In this document: piece by piece, positions 1 to 12,074 of the stretch
Layout of the letters: every line of letters begins with the position of its first letter
Position numbering within the stretch: position 1 is the first letter of the stretch
Source of the DNA: Artemisia argyi
Lineage: Eukaryota > Streptophyta > Magnoliopsida > Asterales > Asteraceae
Reading direction: 5' to 3'
Length of the DNA stretch: 64,000 nt
Assembly: GCA_030686995.1 (NCBI GenBank)
Contig: CM060685.1
Coordinates: 25,926,065 to 25,990,064 of the forward strand
The notes under the pieces: model-generated
Databases searched by the model: none
The model's input: the letters and a program-made list of their open reading frames with translations, nothing else
Told to the model about the DNA's origin: nothing
Made by a program: the position numbers and the translations under genes

Positions 1-2
1 GC

Positions 3-392
3 TTTCACTTTGAGATTGAGTCCGAACCTATTTCCGATAATCCGTCACTTAACCCTCTTTTAGAGGATGTCGATATATTTCTTGCTGCGGATGACTCGAT
101 ACCACCGGGTATTGAGAATGACGAGAATGTTATTTCTTCCGATTTGCTTTCTTCTCGTCCACCTGCAAAACCACCCGATATAGATTTTGAATCCGGTCTG
201 AATGAAGATATTTCTAGAGTGGTGGATGAGATGTATGATTATGATATTATCATCCGGGTGTTTCACCCATTCTTTGTTTATCCCATCACTTCGTCACTTT
301 TCCACTCCACCGAGAGTGAGGACACCGTTTTTGACCCTGGTATCTTTTGTGCCAAGTGGCCGTTTTCTCTGCTCTCCCCAAGGACGAATTAA
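3..392 (+). CDS. C-terminal end of an Athila-like Gypsy polyprotein (partial)
   Basis: An open frame enters from the left edge and stops at TAA 390-392. It carries an acidic, Pro-rich stretch (DDSIPPGIEN, SRPPAKPPD) and then FHPFFVYP and SEDTVFDPGI. I recall these phrases from the region after the catalytic domains in Asteraceae retrotransposon proteins labelled 'reverse transcriptase domain-containing'; this is memory, not a search. The DNA around the stop (CCCCAAGGACGAATTAATTCGGGG) closely matches that around the stop of the second element at 11173-11200, so this is the same relative place in a related element. No RT or integrase motif is visible here. The rest of the ORF lies outside the window. 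Confidence 0.6.
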   Translation, partial: FHFEIESEPISDNPSLNPLLEDVDIFLAADDSIPPGIENDENVISSDLLSSRPPAKPPDIDFESGLNEDISRVVDEMYDYDIIIRVFHPFFVYPITSSLFHSTESEDTVFDPGIFCAKWPFSLLSPRTN

Positions 393-2466
393 TTCGGGGA
401 TCGAATCAAGCTCATGTGACTCGGTGAACAAAAACAAGCGCTTCGTGGGAGGCACCCCATGCTTATCATTCATCTTCTTAAATTTCTATTTTCTTATTAA
501 CGTGACGTGAGGAGGGCTACCTCTTCCAATCTTGTGTTTTGTGCTTGTTGTTGCTTATGTCCAGGATTTGACCGAATAATGAAGACTCTCGTGCTCGTTG
601 GTTTGTCTCAACTCGAGTTTCATCGTTCGTTGCTTATCCTATATCCATTAAATCTTATCGACTAACGTTTTCTTTGGCATAATTAATAAACGGCCTAGAA
701 TTTTGTTAGGATTACCTTAACCCATTAAAACATTGAGGACAATGTTTCGTTCTAGTCGGGGGGAGGGTGAATCTTCGATTCGATTTTGACCTTGCATTTT
801 TCACATGCCGTGCACTCTTGCAACTCCTTTTTTCCACCAAAAAAGAAAAAAATTGAAAAAATTGAAAGATTTCAAAAATTTTGATGAAAAAGCAATAAAA
901 AAAAATGAAAAAAAATTGAAAAAGTCGTGCAAAAATATAATAAAGTTTGAATAAGTGTTTTGACACCTTGTTGACTTTCTTGCTGGCGAGAGTAGGAATA
1001 AATATTTTGACTTGACCGGGCGTGTTGAGCCCTAGCTTGTTCCCTTAACCAATGATAATCACATAAGCTTGTGCTAGTTTTGTACACAAGGAGCTATAAA
1101 ATGCGAATTCTTTCTTAAGAATCTGCAAGTTCCCGTACTTAACTTTATACATGCGCAGCTTAAAAGCTTTCGCTAGTCTTTTACATCAGGAGCTAGAAAA
1201 CGCGAATTTTTCTTCTAGAATTTGCAAGTTTCCGTAACTGACTTTATATATGCGTGGCTGATTATCGGCTAAGTATTCGCTGGTTTCATTATTTGGAATC
1301 TTAAATTGCGAAGAGCGAGAAATGATAGAGTTTATTTAGAAGTTAGATGCTAAACGTGGAATAGTGGTTTTCTTTAGAGCTCATAAGAGGTACTTGTGTT
1401 TTTTTTACTCCCATCAGATACGTCACTAATATATAATAGATGTTCTAGGTTAATTAGTGGTATTTCGGTTTGAATTATATTTAGTTCTTTGTTTTCTTAA
1501 GAGAATTTTTGCTTTAGAAGTTGGGTACATATCAAGGAACATAAAAAATAAGAGCAAAAAGTGAAAAAATCAAAAGTCAAAAGTTGATTATCTATGTGGT
1601 TTTGGAGCTACCCGATAAGCTTCCGTTGATGTTGAGAAAAAAGTCAAGAAAGAAAAAAAAAAAAAAAAATGATGAAAAGTATGAAAAAAGTGAAAAAAGT
1701 GAAAGTTGAAAGTTGTATCGAATAAAAGCTTATGTATGTAAATAAGTTGTTGGCGCGTGAGGTGCATGTGATAAGTGATTAGTAATCAGTCACATGAGGT
1801 GCACGTGATCGTACTCCGCAACTTATATCCTTGATATTGTATGTACCCCAAATTCCTTGATGTGGACCGAATTTCTATTGCAGTGGTTCTTAAGAGAAAA
1901 TGAATAACTACTTATCGTTTTAAACTTAGGTGTCACTATCGGACTAAAAATTATTGAAACGAGAATATATGAAGCAATTCATTTCTCAACAAAGTAAAAT
2001 ATTGAGATACAAAACCTAGGAAATGGGAGTAAGAAGTTTCCACAAGTAACTGTTATGAGTAGTGTTAGCATCTAATTTGTAGATAAGCTGTGATCTCGTT
2101 TGTACGTTTAGTTTGGGGATTTGTGAAAAATCAAGGATGACGATTTTTATCCGTATGGTCGCTTCTTAATAGAAGTGTTTCTACTCGTTGACCCTAATAA
2201 TTATTGCAAGATAATGAAAGTTCAACAAACCGTCACAAGTGTGAAGTAAGGAAAAGTCCAAAAATAGAAAGTGTAGGTTGAATAAAGGAATAAAAGGAAA
2301 ATTTTGGAAAACGGAGCGTTTTCGGGAATAAATGATTTTATTACTTCTTTCGAACCTCCTTGCTACTTTTCAAAGTTAGTAGGAAGAGTTTTGAAATTAT
2401 TTATCCCAAAAGCGTGAATTGATCACATTGCGTGAGGACATGGCAATACTTTAGTCGGGGGGATTT
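393..2466 (+). mobile_element. 3' noncoding region of the first Athila-like element
   Basis: About 2.1 kb between the ORF stop and the LTR at 2467. There is no reading frame worth calling. It has G-rich purine tracts (752-766 and the tract ending at about 2463, the latter being the probable polypurine tract), A-rich purine runs near 860-930 and 1640-1700, and a duplicated block at 1070-1260. Athila elements characteristically have a long noncoding or env-remnant region between integrase and the 3' LTR, and this fits. Confidence 0.6.
1070..1260 (+). repeat. Imperfect tandem duplication, two units of about 95 bp
   Basis: The block running from the GCTAG / GGAGCTA phrase through TGCAAGTT and TTATACATGCGCAGCT (1070-1160) recurs in diverged form at 1167-1260, ending TTATATATGCGTGGCT. 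It lies in the noncoding tail of the first Athila-like element. Confidence 0.65.
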
Positions 2467-3083
2467 TGGTGAGTGTTTATTCACTCACTATTATTTGACC
2501 AAAAACCGGACTAAAAAGACCAAAAACATATTAAAATTGCCAAATATTTGTTTGTTTTTTTTTGTTTGTGATTGTGCAGGTACGGATATTTTGAAAAGTG
2601 AACAAAAATCAAGAGAAAATGACAAAACGAGCACGAGATTGGAAAGAGCACGCTTAAACAAGTCCAACGGTATCGTTAGTGAAAAAATGAGGACTAAAAA
2701 TGAAAATCAGGGGTGTAAAGTGGCAAATCAAATCAAACTTGAAATAAAATCAAGTTTCTAGAAGATGGTCCCATGGCCATAAATGAATGATGAAGACCAT
2801 GCGAGAAAAAAAAGATGGAATGAAGGCATAAGGAATTCATGAGGCTTTATGATGCCATAATGAGGCATGAAGTTTTACTCTTCCAAAATAAATGCAAGAC
2901 CATGATAGCTACGTGATTGCATGAAACTCAAGAAATCAATTGGAAAAAGGGACTACACCTGCTGTTATCTCTTAGCCTCGACAAAGAAAAATGAAAAGAA
3001 AACTGAAGACCTGCTCGTTTGCTCCACAAGCGACAAATCAAATCAAGAGAAAAAATTTACATATATATATGTTTTTACTGTGG

Positions 3084-3450
3084 CACGTGTGGTTTAGCAA
3101 TTCAACAATTGTTGATGAGGAGAGAAAATGATGGCACGTGAATGATGTTGAAATCACAAAAAACAAAGAGATGCAATTTTATTGAAGATAGCACGTGACC
3201 TTTTTGGCATACTCAACATTTATAAAGAGAAAAGGAGTGATACAAATGGGAGGCACGTGAACATGCAATGTGAATAAGAGTATTAGATATCTTGTGGCCA
3301 GCGAGTGAAACACACTCTCCTAAAACAATTCACAAAAGAGCGTGGCCTCCTTTCCTTGCCTACTCTTACACGCATTTGCTACGGCAACCAATCGAGAGAC
3401 GCCACATGTTATTAGTGACGTTGTTACCTCCACTCACATTGAGCCACGTG
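3084..3450 (+). promoter_or_regulatory. Cluster of five CACGTG G-boxes in LTR U3
   Basis: Perfect CACGTG palindromes lie at 3084-3089, 3135-3140, 3192-3197, 3254-3259 and 3445-3450, upstream of the TATA box at 3528. The first four are spaced 51-62 bp apart and share a GGCACGTG or AGCACGTG context. G-boxes are bound by plant bZIP and bHLH factors; inducible expression of the element is an inference. Confidence 0.6.
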
Positions 3451-3527
3451 GCTATGCTATATCAAAAATCTGTCCGGATACATTGAATGGGAGCGTCATT
3501 TGAGAGAAGGCTAGAAGTTAAAGAGGC

Positions 3528-3534
3528 TATAAAT
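3528..3534 (+). promoter_or_regulatory. TATA box of the first Athila-like LTR
   Basis: TATAAAT lies about 80 bp downstream of the last G-box in the LTR, where a U3/R boundary would be expected. Confidence 0.55.
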
Positions 3535-5109
3535 GTCAATCATTGGGAGCAGCTTTTTGGGATCATTCTCTCAATATTTTTCACACACACCTTTTATTAC
3601 TTTTAGGAATAGCAGTAGTTTATTTTTAGAGTAGATGTAGAATTTATTTTATAAAGTTGAAATAGTTTATTTTGTAATAGATTATTTTCAAGAGCATATT
3701 GTAATGAATTTTTAGTGATTCAACTTGGCTTATTTCTTCTCTTCTCATCTATTTCTTTTAGTCTCTCTTTATTTCATCTAAAAATCTATTTTTATCTTAA
3801 TATCTTTTATTGGCTTATTAAATTAGCTTTTTAAATAAAAACTTTTCTTTTATTTCTTAATCTTTTTTCATAACTTCTTTAGTATTATTAGATTTAATAA
3901 TTTTTAGTTTATATCTCTCAATCTCTTTTAATTTTAAAAGTTTTTTTTTCTTAAATAAATCAAATTAGCTTAATACTTTTCATCTAATTAGCCTATCTCT
4001 TATTTTCTTCTAATCAATCTAGCTTTTTAGCTTTGGTTGATTCATAACTAGTATAGATCTATTAGCTTTCTAGCTTTTTAGTTCTATTACTAGTTTGTCT
4101 AGATTTGATTAGCTTTTCTATAGCTTATTGAATCTAGATCTAGTTTATTCAAGAGCTTAATTGAACTAATGTTGTATAAAGTTGTGATTTTTCTTAGCTT
4201 CTCATCATTTTCAACATCTAAGGCCGGAGCTTAAGGGTTTTATAAGCTTACTTATTAATAAAGCTTATAGCTTTTCTAGTTTTTATAAAACTAATTAGTA
4301 ATTAAAGTCAAAAACTTTATTTACTATTTGGTGATATTAAAACTATTAAAGAAATAAACTTTATAATTTGACAAGTTTATAAAATCGGGTGGTTTATTAT
4401 TCTCGTCGCGTTAGATCGGGTTCTACTTTATATTCCTTTTCACTTTTATATAATTAGTTTATTAATCATGTTTGTTGAAATATTTGTTTTTATTAGTTTG
4501 ATTGGTACGTTTAACGAGTAGTTTATTAGTGTTTGTTAAGTAATATGGATTTGTGATTTAAGTGTGGATTAATAAAAAGGGATTGTGATTAATAATTAGT
4601 GAGATTATTTAGATTTGTGATTTTATTATTTGAAGGGCAAAAGCCGGAGAATAATCCAATTACACATCTAGTAATTATTTTCTTTTTAAAGGATTGTTTT
4701 CAAAATAAACCAACGTTGTGAGAAAATAGTCTCGTTTAAGGAATATAATTCGTCGTCAAACCCTAATCCACACTTAATGAACTTTTCATGTCACTTAGCA
4801 AACAAATTTCTCATATATTATTTTTAGATTAGTTAGTAACTTTTAGCTTCCATAAGTGCTCGATTTTAGATTAGATTGCGTTATTGGTACTTTACATGCT
4901 TGTTTTATATGCTTGATTATTGCCTTTTAGTTTATGTTTGATACTCGTAGTTTTAAATCACAATATATTCACTTTTATTCCCATTCACTTCACGATTTAC
5001 AAATCGATATTCTAAGATTCCATTCTACCTTCGCTGGGACACGACCCGGAAAATACTTTCACCGGTATTTCTTCGGAAAAATAAACCTATACTTAAACGA
5101 CTAATATCA

Positions 5110-5399
5110 GAAACGATACCAAAAATATTTCCCAAAAGTTTTTAAACCCATTCACAAAACACAAAAACATCCGTCTTTTTCTTGTTTATAATAACTCTAC
5201 AAAAAAATAAACCCCGCAAACCAAGACAGAACACCTACCAACTGGTGGTGTGAACATAATAAGTCCCCAATCAGAAAGATAAAAACTTGTCTATCCTTGT
5301 GAGTGGTGTACCTTTCTTAAAGAAGCCACTTGCTTGCGATTATTGGTTTAAGTTCACTGTTGTTTTGCCTCGATTTTTGTTTTGATTGGTTTTTAGTGC
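5110..5399 (+). other. Leader of the second Athila-like element
   Basis: Noncoding stretch between the LTR at 2467-5109 and the gag start. The usual Athila primer-binding phrase (TGGCGCC-type, matching tRNA-Asp) is not visible. The proper 5' LTR and PBS of the second element may have been lost when it was joined to the first element. Confidence 0.4.
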
Positions 5400-8300
5400 A
5401 TGCGCACTCGTTCTTCAAGGTCCACGAGCCCATTACGTGAGCTTGTTCGGAAACCTAGAAGACCTCGACGACGTTCAGCACCAACAGTCGGATCTGAGAT
5501 CCGTACTGTTGCCACACCCACTGTCACCATGGCGGAAGACCGTCCCATGTGGGAACTTCTCCAAGCACCCATCGAGGGTTACGGAGATGCCATTGTTGTC
5601 CCAGCCATTGTGGCTGATAATTTTGAGCTCAAAACCGGGTTACTCAATCTTGTAACCTCAAGCCAATTCTATGATTTTGAGCGGGACGATCCTCATGCTC
5701 ATATTCGATGGTTCAACAAAATCACATCAACCATCAAGTACAAAAATGTCCCGTGTGAAGCAATCAAACTCCTTCTCTTCCCATTCTCATTGGAGGGACA
5801 AGCCCGGATTTGGCTTGAAAAACAACCTCCACGATCTATTGAGACTTGGGAAGATCTTGTCAAAAAGTTTGTGAATGAATTCTTCCCACCTTCCAAGACC
5901 ACAAGTCTTAAGAACGAAATCACCAAGTTCACTCAAAAATACGATGAATCTTTTGGTGAAGCGTGGGATCGTTTCAAAGAATTACTTCGCAAGTGTCCAC
6001 ATCATGGTTTCTCTGAGTTGATGCAACTCGATACGTTTTACAATGGCGTGAGCCAAGCTGATCAGGATTCTCTCAATGCCTCCGCGGGAGGAAATTTTTT
6101 GAGTAGAACCACAAAAGAAGCTTTGCAAATCATAGAAAACAAGTCTAAGGTCCGCTCTACAAGAAGCAAACCGATTGTTTCCCAAATTAATGCGGGTCCT
6201 TCTACTTCATCTTCTGTGGGTCAATCTAGCACGGATGCTAAGCTTGACAAGCTCACTGAAGCGATCCAAGCTTTGGTTCTCGCCCAAACAAAGAAAGTCT
6301 CATTTCCACAACATCCTCCCTATGCTGAGGTTAAAAAAGTGGAAGTCTGTGTGACTTGTGGTGGGCCGCATGCCTACTACAATTGCACAGCTACTGATGG
6401 TACTCCATATGAAGCTAATGCTGTTATCGGGTCCCAAAATCAAGGGGGAAATCAATACCGTCCTCCTATTGACCCGAACTATCGTCCTCACCATTATCCT
6501 GGACCTCCCGGTTTTAATCAAAACCAAAATGTTCAAAACCGTGGCCAAAACCAAAACAGAGTGAACCAAGGTTATCAAAACCAAAATAATTTCAATCAGG
6601 GTCACGGTTTTCAAAATCAAAACCAAAGTTTTCAAAATCAAGGTTTTCAACATCAAGGAAACTTTAACCGGAACCAAGGTCAGGGTAATTTCAACCCCGG
6701 GAACTTTCACGGAAACAATCACCAGAATCAAGGGAATTTCCATCATCAAAATCAAGGAAATTTCAATCAAGGCCCCAACCCGAACAATCGAGCCCCAAAT
6801 ATTCCTAATCCGAATCAAGCCATTGTTCCAACTGGGTCTTCATCTGATGAATTGTTGAAGCAATTTATGAAATCCCAAGAAGAGTTGAACAAGTTGCTGG
6901 TCAGCCAGATTTCTGACATTAAGAAGTCTTTAAATGATCGACCCTCGGGCTCAGGTACTACTTTACCGAGCAACACGATCGCTAACCCGAGGGGCGATGC
7001 TAAGGCGATCACAACACGAAGTGGTGCTTCATATGATGAGCCCGCGATCCCTACTACCTTTTCTTCCTCTCCTCCTAAGGTAGTGAATCGTGAGCCTGAG
7101 GTAACAAAGGACAAGGTTCAAATTCCTAGCCCACGAAGTACAGCACACGTCCAACCTCAGGATAATCCTGAAACCAGATGTAAGCCTGGAGTTGTCTTTG
7201 AACCACCAGAAACTCCAATGGACAACTCTAAATCCAAAACTTCTATTCCATATCCTTCACGTCTCAGTGAACAAAAGCTCCGCGAAAAAGCTAATCACCA
7301 AATGGATAAATTTTTCCAAATCTTCCAAGATTTGCACTTTGATATCAGCTTCGCGGATGCTATTCTCTTGATGCCCAAGTTTGCATCGACAATCAAAAAT
7401 CTGTTGAGTAATAAAGAAAAGTTATTCGAGATGGCAAGAACTCCTCTGAATGAGAACTGCTCTGCGGTTCTTTTGAAAAAGCTTCCTGAAAAGCTTGGAG
7501 ATCCCGGGAAATTTCTCATTCCTTGTACTTTCCCGGGTATGGTTGATTGCTTCGCCCTGGCCGATCTAGGTGCTAGCATCAACTTAATGCCATATTCTGC
7601 ATGGAAGAAACTTTCTCTCCCAGAACTCACTCCCACGTGCATGACTTTAGAGCTTGCCGATCGCTCGATTTCTCGTCCCATTGGCATTGCCGAGGACGTA
7701 TTCGTTAAAGTGGGAAAGTTCCATTTTCCAGCAGATTTTGTGATTGTTGACTTTGATGCCGATTCTAGGGTCCCTCTCATTCTTGGGCGGGGATTCCTCA
7801 GAACTGGGCGCACTCTTATCGATGTATTTGAGCATGAGATCACATTGCGTGTTGGAACGGAAGCTATTACCTTCAACCTAAATCAAACATCGAGATACTC
7901 CTCCAATTATGATTGTGAGTCGGTGAATCAAATTGATGTCATCGATGTTGCTGCTGAGGAGTATGCTCAAGAGATTTTAGGTTTCATTGATGATTCTTCG
8001 AGTGAAAATCTCACTCAGTCTTCTCACCCCATCATAGCCAATTCTTCTCCTTCCCTCACTCCGTTTGAGGGGAGTGACTTCATCTTAGAAGAAATGGAAG
8101 CGTTTCTCAAAAGTGATTCGATTCCCGATGGAGTCGATAGCCAAGAGATCGACCTCGAGAGGGATATTCTCCTGCTTGAAAAATTGTTAAACGAGGATCC
8201 CTCTCATCTTCAGGTTCTACCACAACAACTTCATAATGAGGAGGTCAAAAATGTTGAGAAAACTGATGACTTCCCCGAGGTTGAACTTAAGGACTTGCCG

Positions 8301-9464
8301 CCTCATCTTGAATATGCATTTCTGGAGGGTGATGATAAATTACCCGTCATAATTGCCAAAGACTTAAGCGATGAGGAAAAGGCTGCTCTTATCAAGGTTT
8401 TGAAATCTCATAAACAAGCAATTGCTTGGCGTCTCTCAGATATCAAGGGCATTGACCCTGAGTTTTGTACTCATAAGATTTTAATGGAGGATGATTTCAA
8501 ACCTGCGGTCCAACAACAAAGAAGGGTAAATCCAAAAATCCACGAGGTTATCAAACAAGAGGTTTTAAAACTTCTTGATGCCGGATTGATTTACCCTATT
8601 TCGGACAGTCCTTGGGTCAGCCCAATCCATTGTGTTCCAAAAAAGGGTGGCATTACCGTTGTCACAAATGAGGAGAATGAGTTAATTCCAACTCGTTTGG
8701 TTACGGGTTGGCGCGTCTGCATTGATTATCGTAAATTGAATGACGCTACCCGTAAGGATCATTTTCCTCTGCCTTTTATGGATCAGATGCTCGAGAGACT
8801 AGCGGGGAATGAGTACTATTGCTTCCTCGATGGTTTCTCGGGTTACTTTCAGATCCCCATTGACCCGCACGACCAAGAAAAGACCACTTTTACGTGCCCC
8901 TATGGAACCTTCGCATATAAACGTATGCCATTTGGCTTATGTAATGCTCCGGGCACGTTTCAAAGATGTATGATGGCCATCTTTTCCGACATGATCGGGA
9001 AAAGTATGGAGGTCTTTATGGACGATTTCTCGGTCATTGGGGATTCGTTTAAAACATGTCTCTCCCATTTAGACAGCATGCTAAAACGTTGTGAAGACAC
9101 AAAGTTATGTCTAAATTGGGAGAAGAGTCACTTTATGGTCAAAGAGGGCATTGTCCTCGGCCATAAAATTTCAAAAAACGGGATTGAGGTTGATCGTGCC
9201 AAAGTGGACGTCATTGCAAAATTGCCTCATCCCACAACCGTGAAAGGTGTTAGGAGCTTTTTGGGTCACGCCGGTTTCTATCGTAGGTTTATTCAAGATT
9301 TTTCAAAAATTGCCCGGCCCATGACCCATCTCCTCGAGAAGGATGCTCCTTTTATCTTCTCCCCTGAGTGCATCGAAGCCTTCGAAACATTAAAGAAAAG
9401 GCTTACCGAGGCACCGATTCTTGTTGCCCCCCGATTGGGACTTGCCCTTCGAGCTCATGTGTGA
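5400..9464 (+). pseudogene. Athila-like Gypsy gag-protease-reverse transcriptase ORF (frameshifted at the end)
   Basis: This 1354-codon frame is the first two thirds of a Ty3/Gypsy polyprotein. Gag core is at about residues 90-205 (ERDDPHAHIRWFNK to FKELLRKCPHHG). A zinc knuckle CVTCGGPHAYYNC is near 315. Residues 345-470 are an Asn/Gln/Gly-rich low-complexity region. The aspartic protease has ADLGAS near 721. RT covers about 1030-1280, with RVCIDYRKLND, MPFGLCNAPGTFQR and the catalytic FMDDF near 1205. The start at 5400 (ATGCGCACTCG) follows a noncoding leader and gives the usual basic Athila N-terminus. The frame fails at about 9427-9432, where a run of six C replaces the five needed for APDWDLPFE, so RNaseH starts out of frame. 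Clear Athila-type domain order; not functional as it stands. Confidence 0.9.
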
Positions 9465-11192
9465 TGCTAGTGATTATGCTATAGGGGCAGTCTTGGGGCA
9501 ACGCAAAACAAAACATTTTCAGCCTATACACTATGCCAGCAAGACTATGACCGAGGCACAAAGTACACCACCACTGAAAAAGAATTATTAGCTGTGGTGT
9601 ATGCTTTTGAAAAATTCCGGCCATACTTGATTCTGACTAAAAGCATAGTGTATACGGATCATTCGGCTTTGAAATATCTATTTGCAAAACAGGATGCAAA
9701 GCCGAGACTCCTCCGATGGGTTCTCCTCCTTCAGGAATTTGATATCATTATTCGTGATAAAAAAGGAGCTGAGAACCTAGCTGCTGATCATCTCTCCCGT
9801 CTTGAAAACCCTCACCAAAATGATTTCGAGAAAAAGGAAATAAATGAAACATTTCCTCTCGAAACCCTCAATGCGGTTTCATTTCGTGGAGACTCGATTA
9901 CCCCATGGTTTGCCGATTTTGCAAACTATCTTGCGGGTAACTTCATTGTGAAAGGGATGTCGTCCCAACAAAAAAATAAATTTTTCAAAGATGTAAAACA
10001 TTACTTTTGGGACGACCCCTATTTGTTCAAGATATGCGCGGATCAAGTCATCCGGCGGTGTGTGTATGGTCAGGAAGCCGCTAAAATCTTAAAGGCTTGC
10101 CATGCTGGTCCCACGGGGGGCCACCACAATCCCAACTACACCGCCAAAAAGGTGTTTGATTCCGGCTTTTATTGGCCCTCGATCTACAAGGATGCCCAAG
10201 AATTGGTCAAGTCCTGTGACGCTTGTCAGCGCCACGGGAATATTTCACAAAGAAATGAAATGCCTCAGAATGCAATTCAAGTTTGTGAAATTTTTGATAT
10301 CTGGGGCATCGACTTTATGGGGCCATTTCCATCCTCTCACGGCAACAAATACATACTCGTGGCAGTTGACTACTTGTCAAAATGGGTTGAAGCAAAAGCT
10401 TTACCCACAAATGATGCCCGAGTAGTGGTGAAATTTTTAAAAGCTCTCTTTGCCCGATTCGGAACTCCACGTGCTATTATTAGTGATCGTGGTACGCATT
10501 TCTGTAATGACAAATTTGACAAAGTCATGCAAAAATACGGTGTGACTCACCGTCTTTCCACTGCGTACCACCCTCAAACAAGTGGACAAGTCGAAGTGTC
10601 CAATCGGGGCATTAAAAGAATATTGGAGAGAACTGTAGGTGAGAATCGTGCATCATGGTCGGATAAATTAGATGATGCACTTTGGGCTTTCCGTACGGCT
10701 TACAAAACACCCATTGGGTGTACGCCTTATAAACTTGTGTACGGGAAAGCGTGCCATCTTTCGATCGAGCTTGAACACAAAGCCTATTGGGCTCTCAAGC
10801 ATGCCAATTTCGATCTCAAAACGGCGGGTGATCATAGAAAAGTTCAACTAAATGAATTAAACGAACTTCATGATCAGGCTTACGAGAACTCTTTGATCTA
10901 TAAAGAAAAGACAAAGAAGATTCATGACTCAAAAATCAAAAACCGCGTTTTCAACGTTGGTGATCGAGTCCTTCTTTTTAATTCTAGACTCAAGATCTTC
11001 TCGGGAAAGCTCAAAACCCGATGGACTGGTCCATTCACTATCGCAAAAGTCTATCCTTATGGCACCGTCGAATTATCTCAAAGTGACGGTCCAAATTTCA
11101 AAGTGAATGGACATCGGTTAAAGCACTACTTTGGAGAGGACGTACCATCCATGGTCGTCCCGGATCTCCAAACTTTCCCCAAGGACAATTAA
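9433..11192 (+). pseudogene. Athila-like RNaseH-integrase part of pol (second frameshift)
   Basis: RNaseH continues out of frame from the ORF before it ([18 protein letters not shown] at about 9450-9500). It is broken again near 9558-9565, where GCACAAAGTACACC has lost bases relative to a QTKYTT-type reading. From about 9591 the frame is open to TAA 11190-11192: [10 protein letters not shown] and [11 protein letters not shown] (RNaseH end), an integrase zinc-binding part with CDACQR, then integrase core acidic residues in [16 protein letters not shown] and GQVEVSNRG, and a C-terminal [10 protein letters not shown] domain. The first ATG is not meaningful because the protein is internal to a polyprotein. 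With both shifts, full-length Pol could not be made. Confidence 0.9.
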
Positions 11193-11308
11193 ATTCGGGG
11201 ATAGAGTCAAGCTAACGACTCGATGACCAAAAATTAGCAACAATACGGGTTTTCACCCGTATCTCTGATTCTTTCTATTTTCTACCACTAAGTGTGGGGG
11301 AGTGGCCA

Positions 11309-11392
11309 CCCCCCCCCCCCCCCCCCCCCCCCCGCTGTTTGAAAAAATGTATATATGTATATAAGTCAAAAAAAAAAAAAAAAAAAAAAAAA
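11309..11392 (+). repeat. C25 and A25 homopolymer pair
   Basis: An uninterrupted run of 25 C (11309-11333) is followed 34 bp later by 25 A (11368-11392). Both sit in the retroelement 3' region just after an AGTGTGGGGGAG tract. Homopolymers of this length may carry assembly or length error. Confidence 0.8.
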
Positions 11393-11649
11393 GTTGTATA
11401 TATAGAAATAAAGTGAAATTGGTATTTCCGCAGTTAGATTCGAATCTTGGCTTTTTACGTTCATAGCTTCGGCATAATAGCCGGGACTTTGAATATTGAG
11501 GACAATATTCATTTCTAAGTGTGGGGGAGAAATTCTAACGAATTTTAGCAAATATCTTTCAAGTACCCCCCGTTTTGGCCAAAAATTTTCAAATTTTTTT
11601 TCACTTTATTTCAAAATTTTTAGGGTAATCAGTCCGCCTCGTCTAAGTG

Positions 11650-12030
11650 ACAAAAGGGATTGGCTAATCCAGGAGCAAACGGCTCTTGGTAAAGATAAAT
11701 CAAATCCGTTGACGGCTGGCAATTTGCCCAAAATTGTATGGTTCATCAACTCCCCGAAAACAAATGAGTTGGCTAGCCCGCAAGATTATGGCTTGTGGTA
11801 AAGGCCGTGGAAAATCCATAATTGGTAATCAGCTCACCAAGATGTCGACTAGGTCCATCAAGATGCTGGCTAGTCCAGGAGCAAACGGCTCCTGGTAAAG
11901 ACTTAACAAATCCGTTGAAAGCTGGTGGTTTGCTCAAAATCACACGGTTATCAGGTGTGCCACAGTTCTTACGCCTGGCTACTCCAGAAGTGATGGCTTT
12001 TGGTAAAGAGTTTAAAATCCATCAAGTTTT
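11650..12030 (+). repeat. Diverged tandem repeat with an AGGAGCAAACGGCTC core
   Basis: GGCTA.TCCAGGAGCAAACGGCTC.TGGTAAAGA...AAATCCGTTGA at 11660-11715 recurs at 11869-11925, about 209 bp later. Shorter echoes (GCAAGATTATGGCTTGTGGTAAAG; ACTCCAGAAGTGATGGCTTTTGGTAAAG) lie between and after. Noncoding. Confidence 0.65.
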
Positions 12031-12074
12031 CTAAAAAGATTGCTAGGGACTAGCAATAGTTCAGTGTGGGGGAT

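Larger units (their letters stand above)
2467..5109 (+). mobile_element. Long LTR of the first Athila-like element
   Basis: It starts TGGTGAGTG...CACTCACTA straight after the purine tract. The start is a short inverted repeat like that of the second Athila LTR (TGATGAGTG...CACTCATC at 12075). A TATA box is at 3528-3534. The 3' half shares blocks with the LTR copies at 37.4-41.9 kb (GGAGCTTAAGGG..., ATCGGGTGGT...) and the near-terminal GGGA..ACGACCCGG motif. The right end is uncertain; TATCA at about 5109 is a guess. Length is about 2.6 kb. Confidence 0.6.
11193..12074 (+). mobile_element. 3' noncoding region of the second Athila-like element
   Basis: It begins with the same CGGGGAT..GA.TCAAGCT phrase as the first element at 393. 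It holds C25 and A25 homopolymers, two AGTGTGGGGGAG tracts (near 11290 and 11518), a pair of diverged tandem repeats (11650-12030), and the terminal purine tract GTGTGGGGGATT just before the LTR (12064-12074). No gene is seen. Confidence 0.7.

Noticed and set aside
6300..6818. 172-codon minus-strand frame
   Set aside because: It is antisense to the low-complexity Asn/Gln-rich part of the Athila gag; its I/L/V-rich composition is a shadow.
7295..7876. 193-codon minus-strand frame
   Set aside because: Antisense shadow of the protease region of the Athila polyprotein; no recognised motif.
9420..9440. Programmed frameshift in the Athila pol
   Set aside because: It falls inside RNaseH at a C-run, not at the gag-pol boundary, and a second shift follows at about 9560; simple decay fits.
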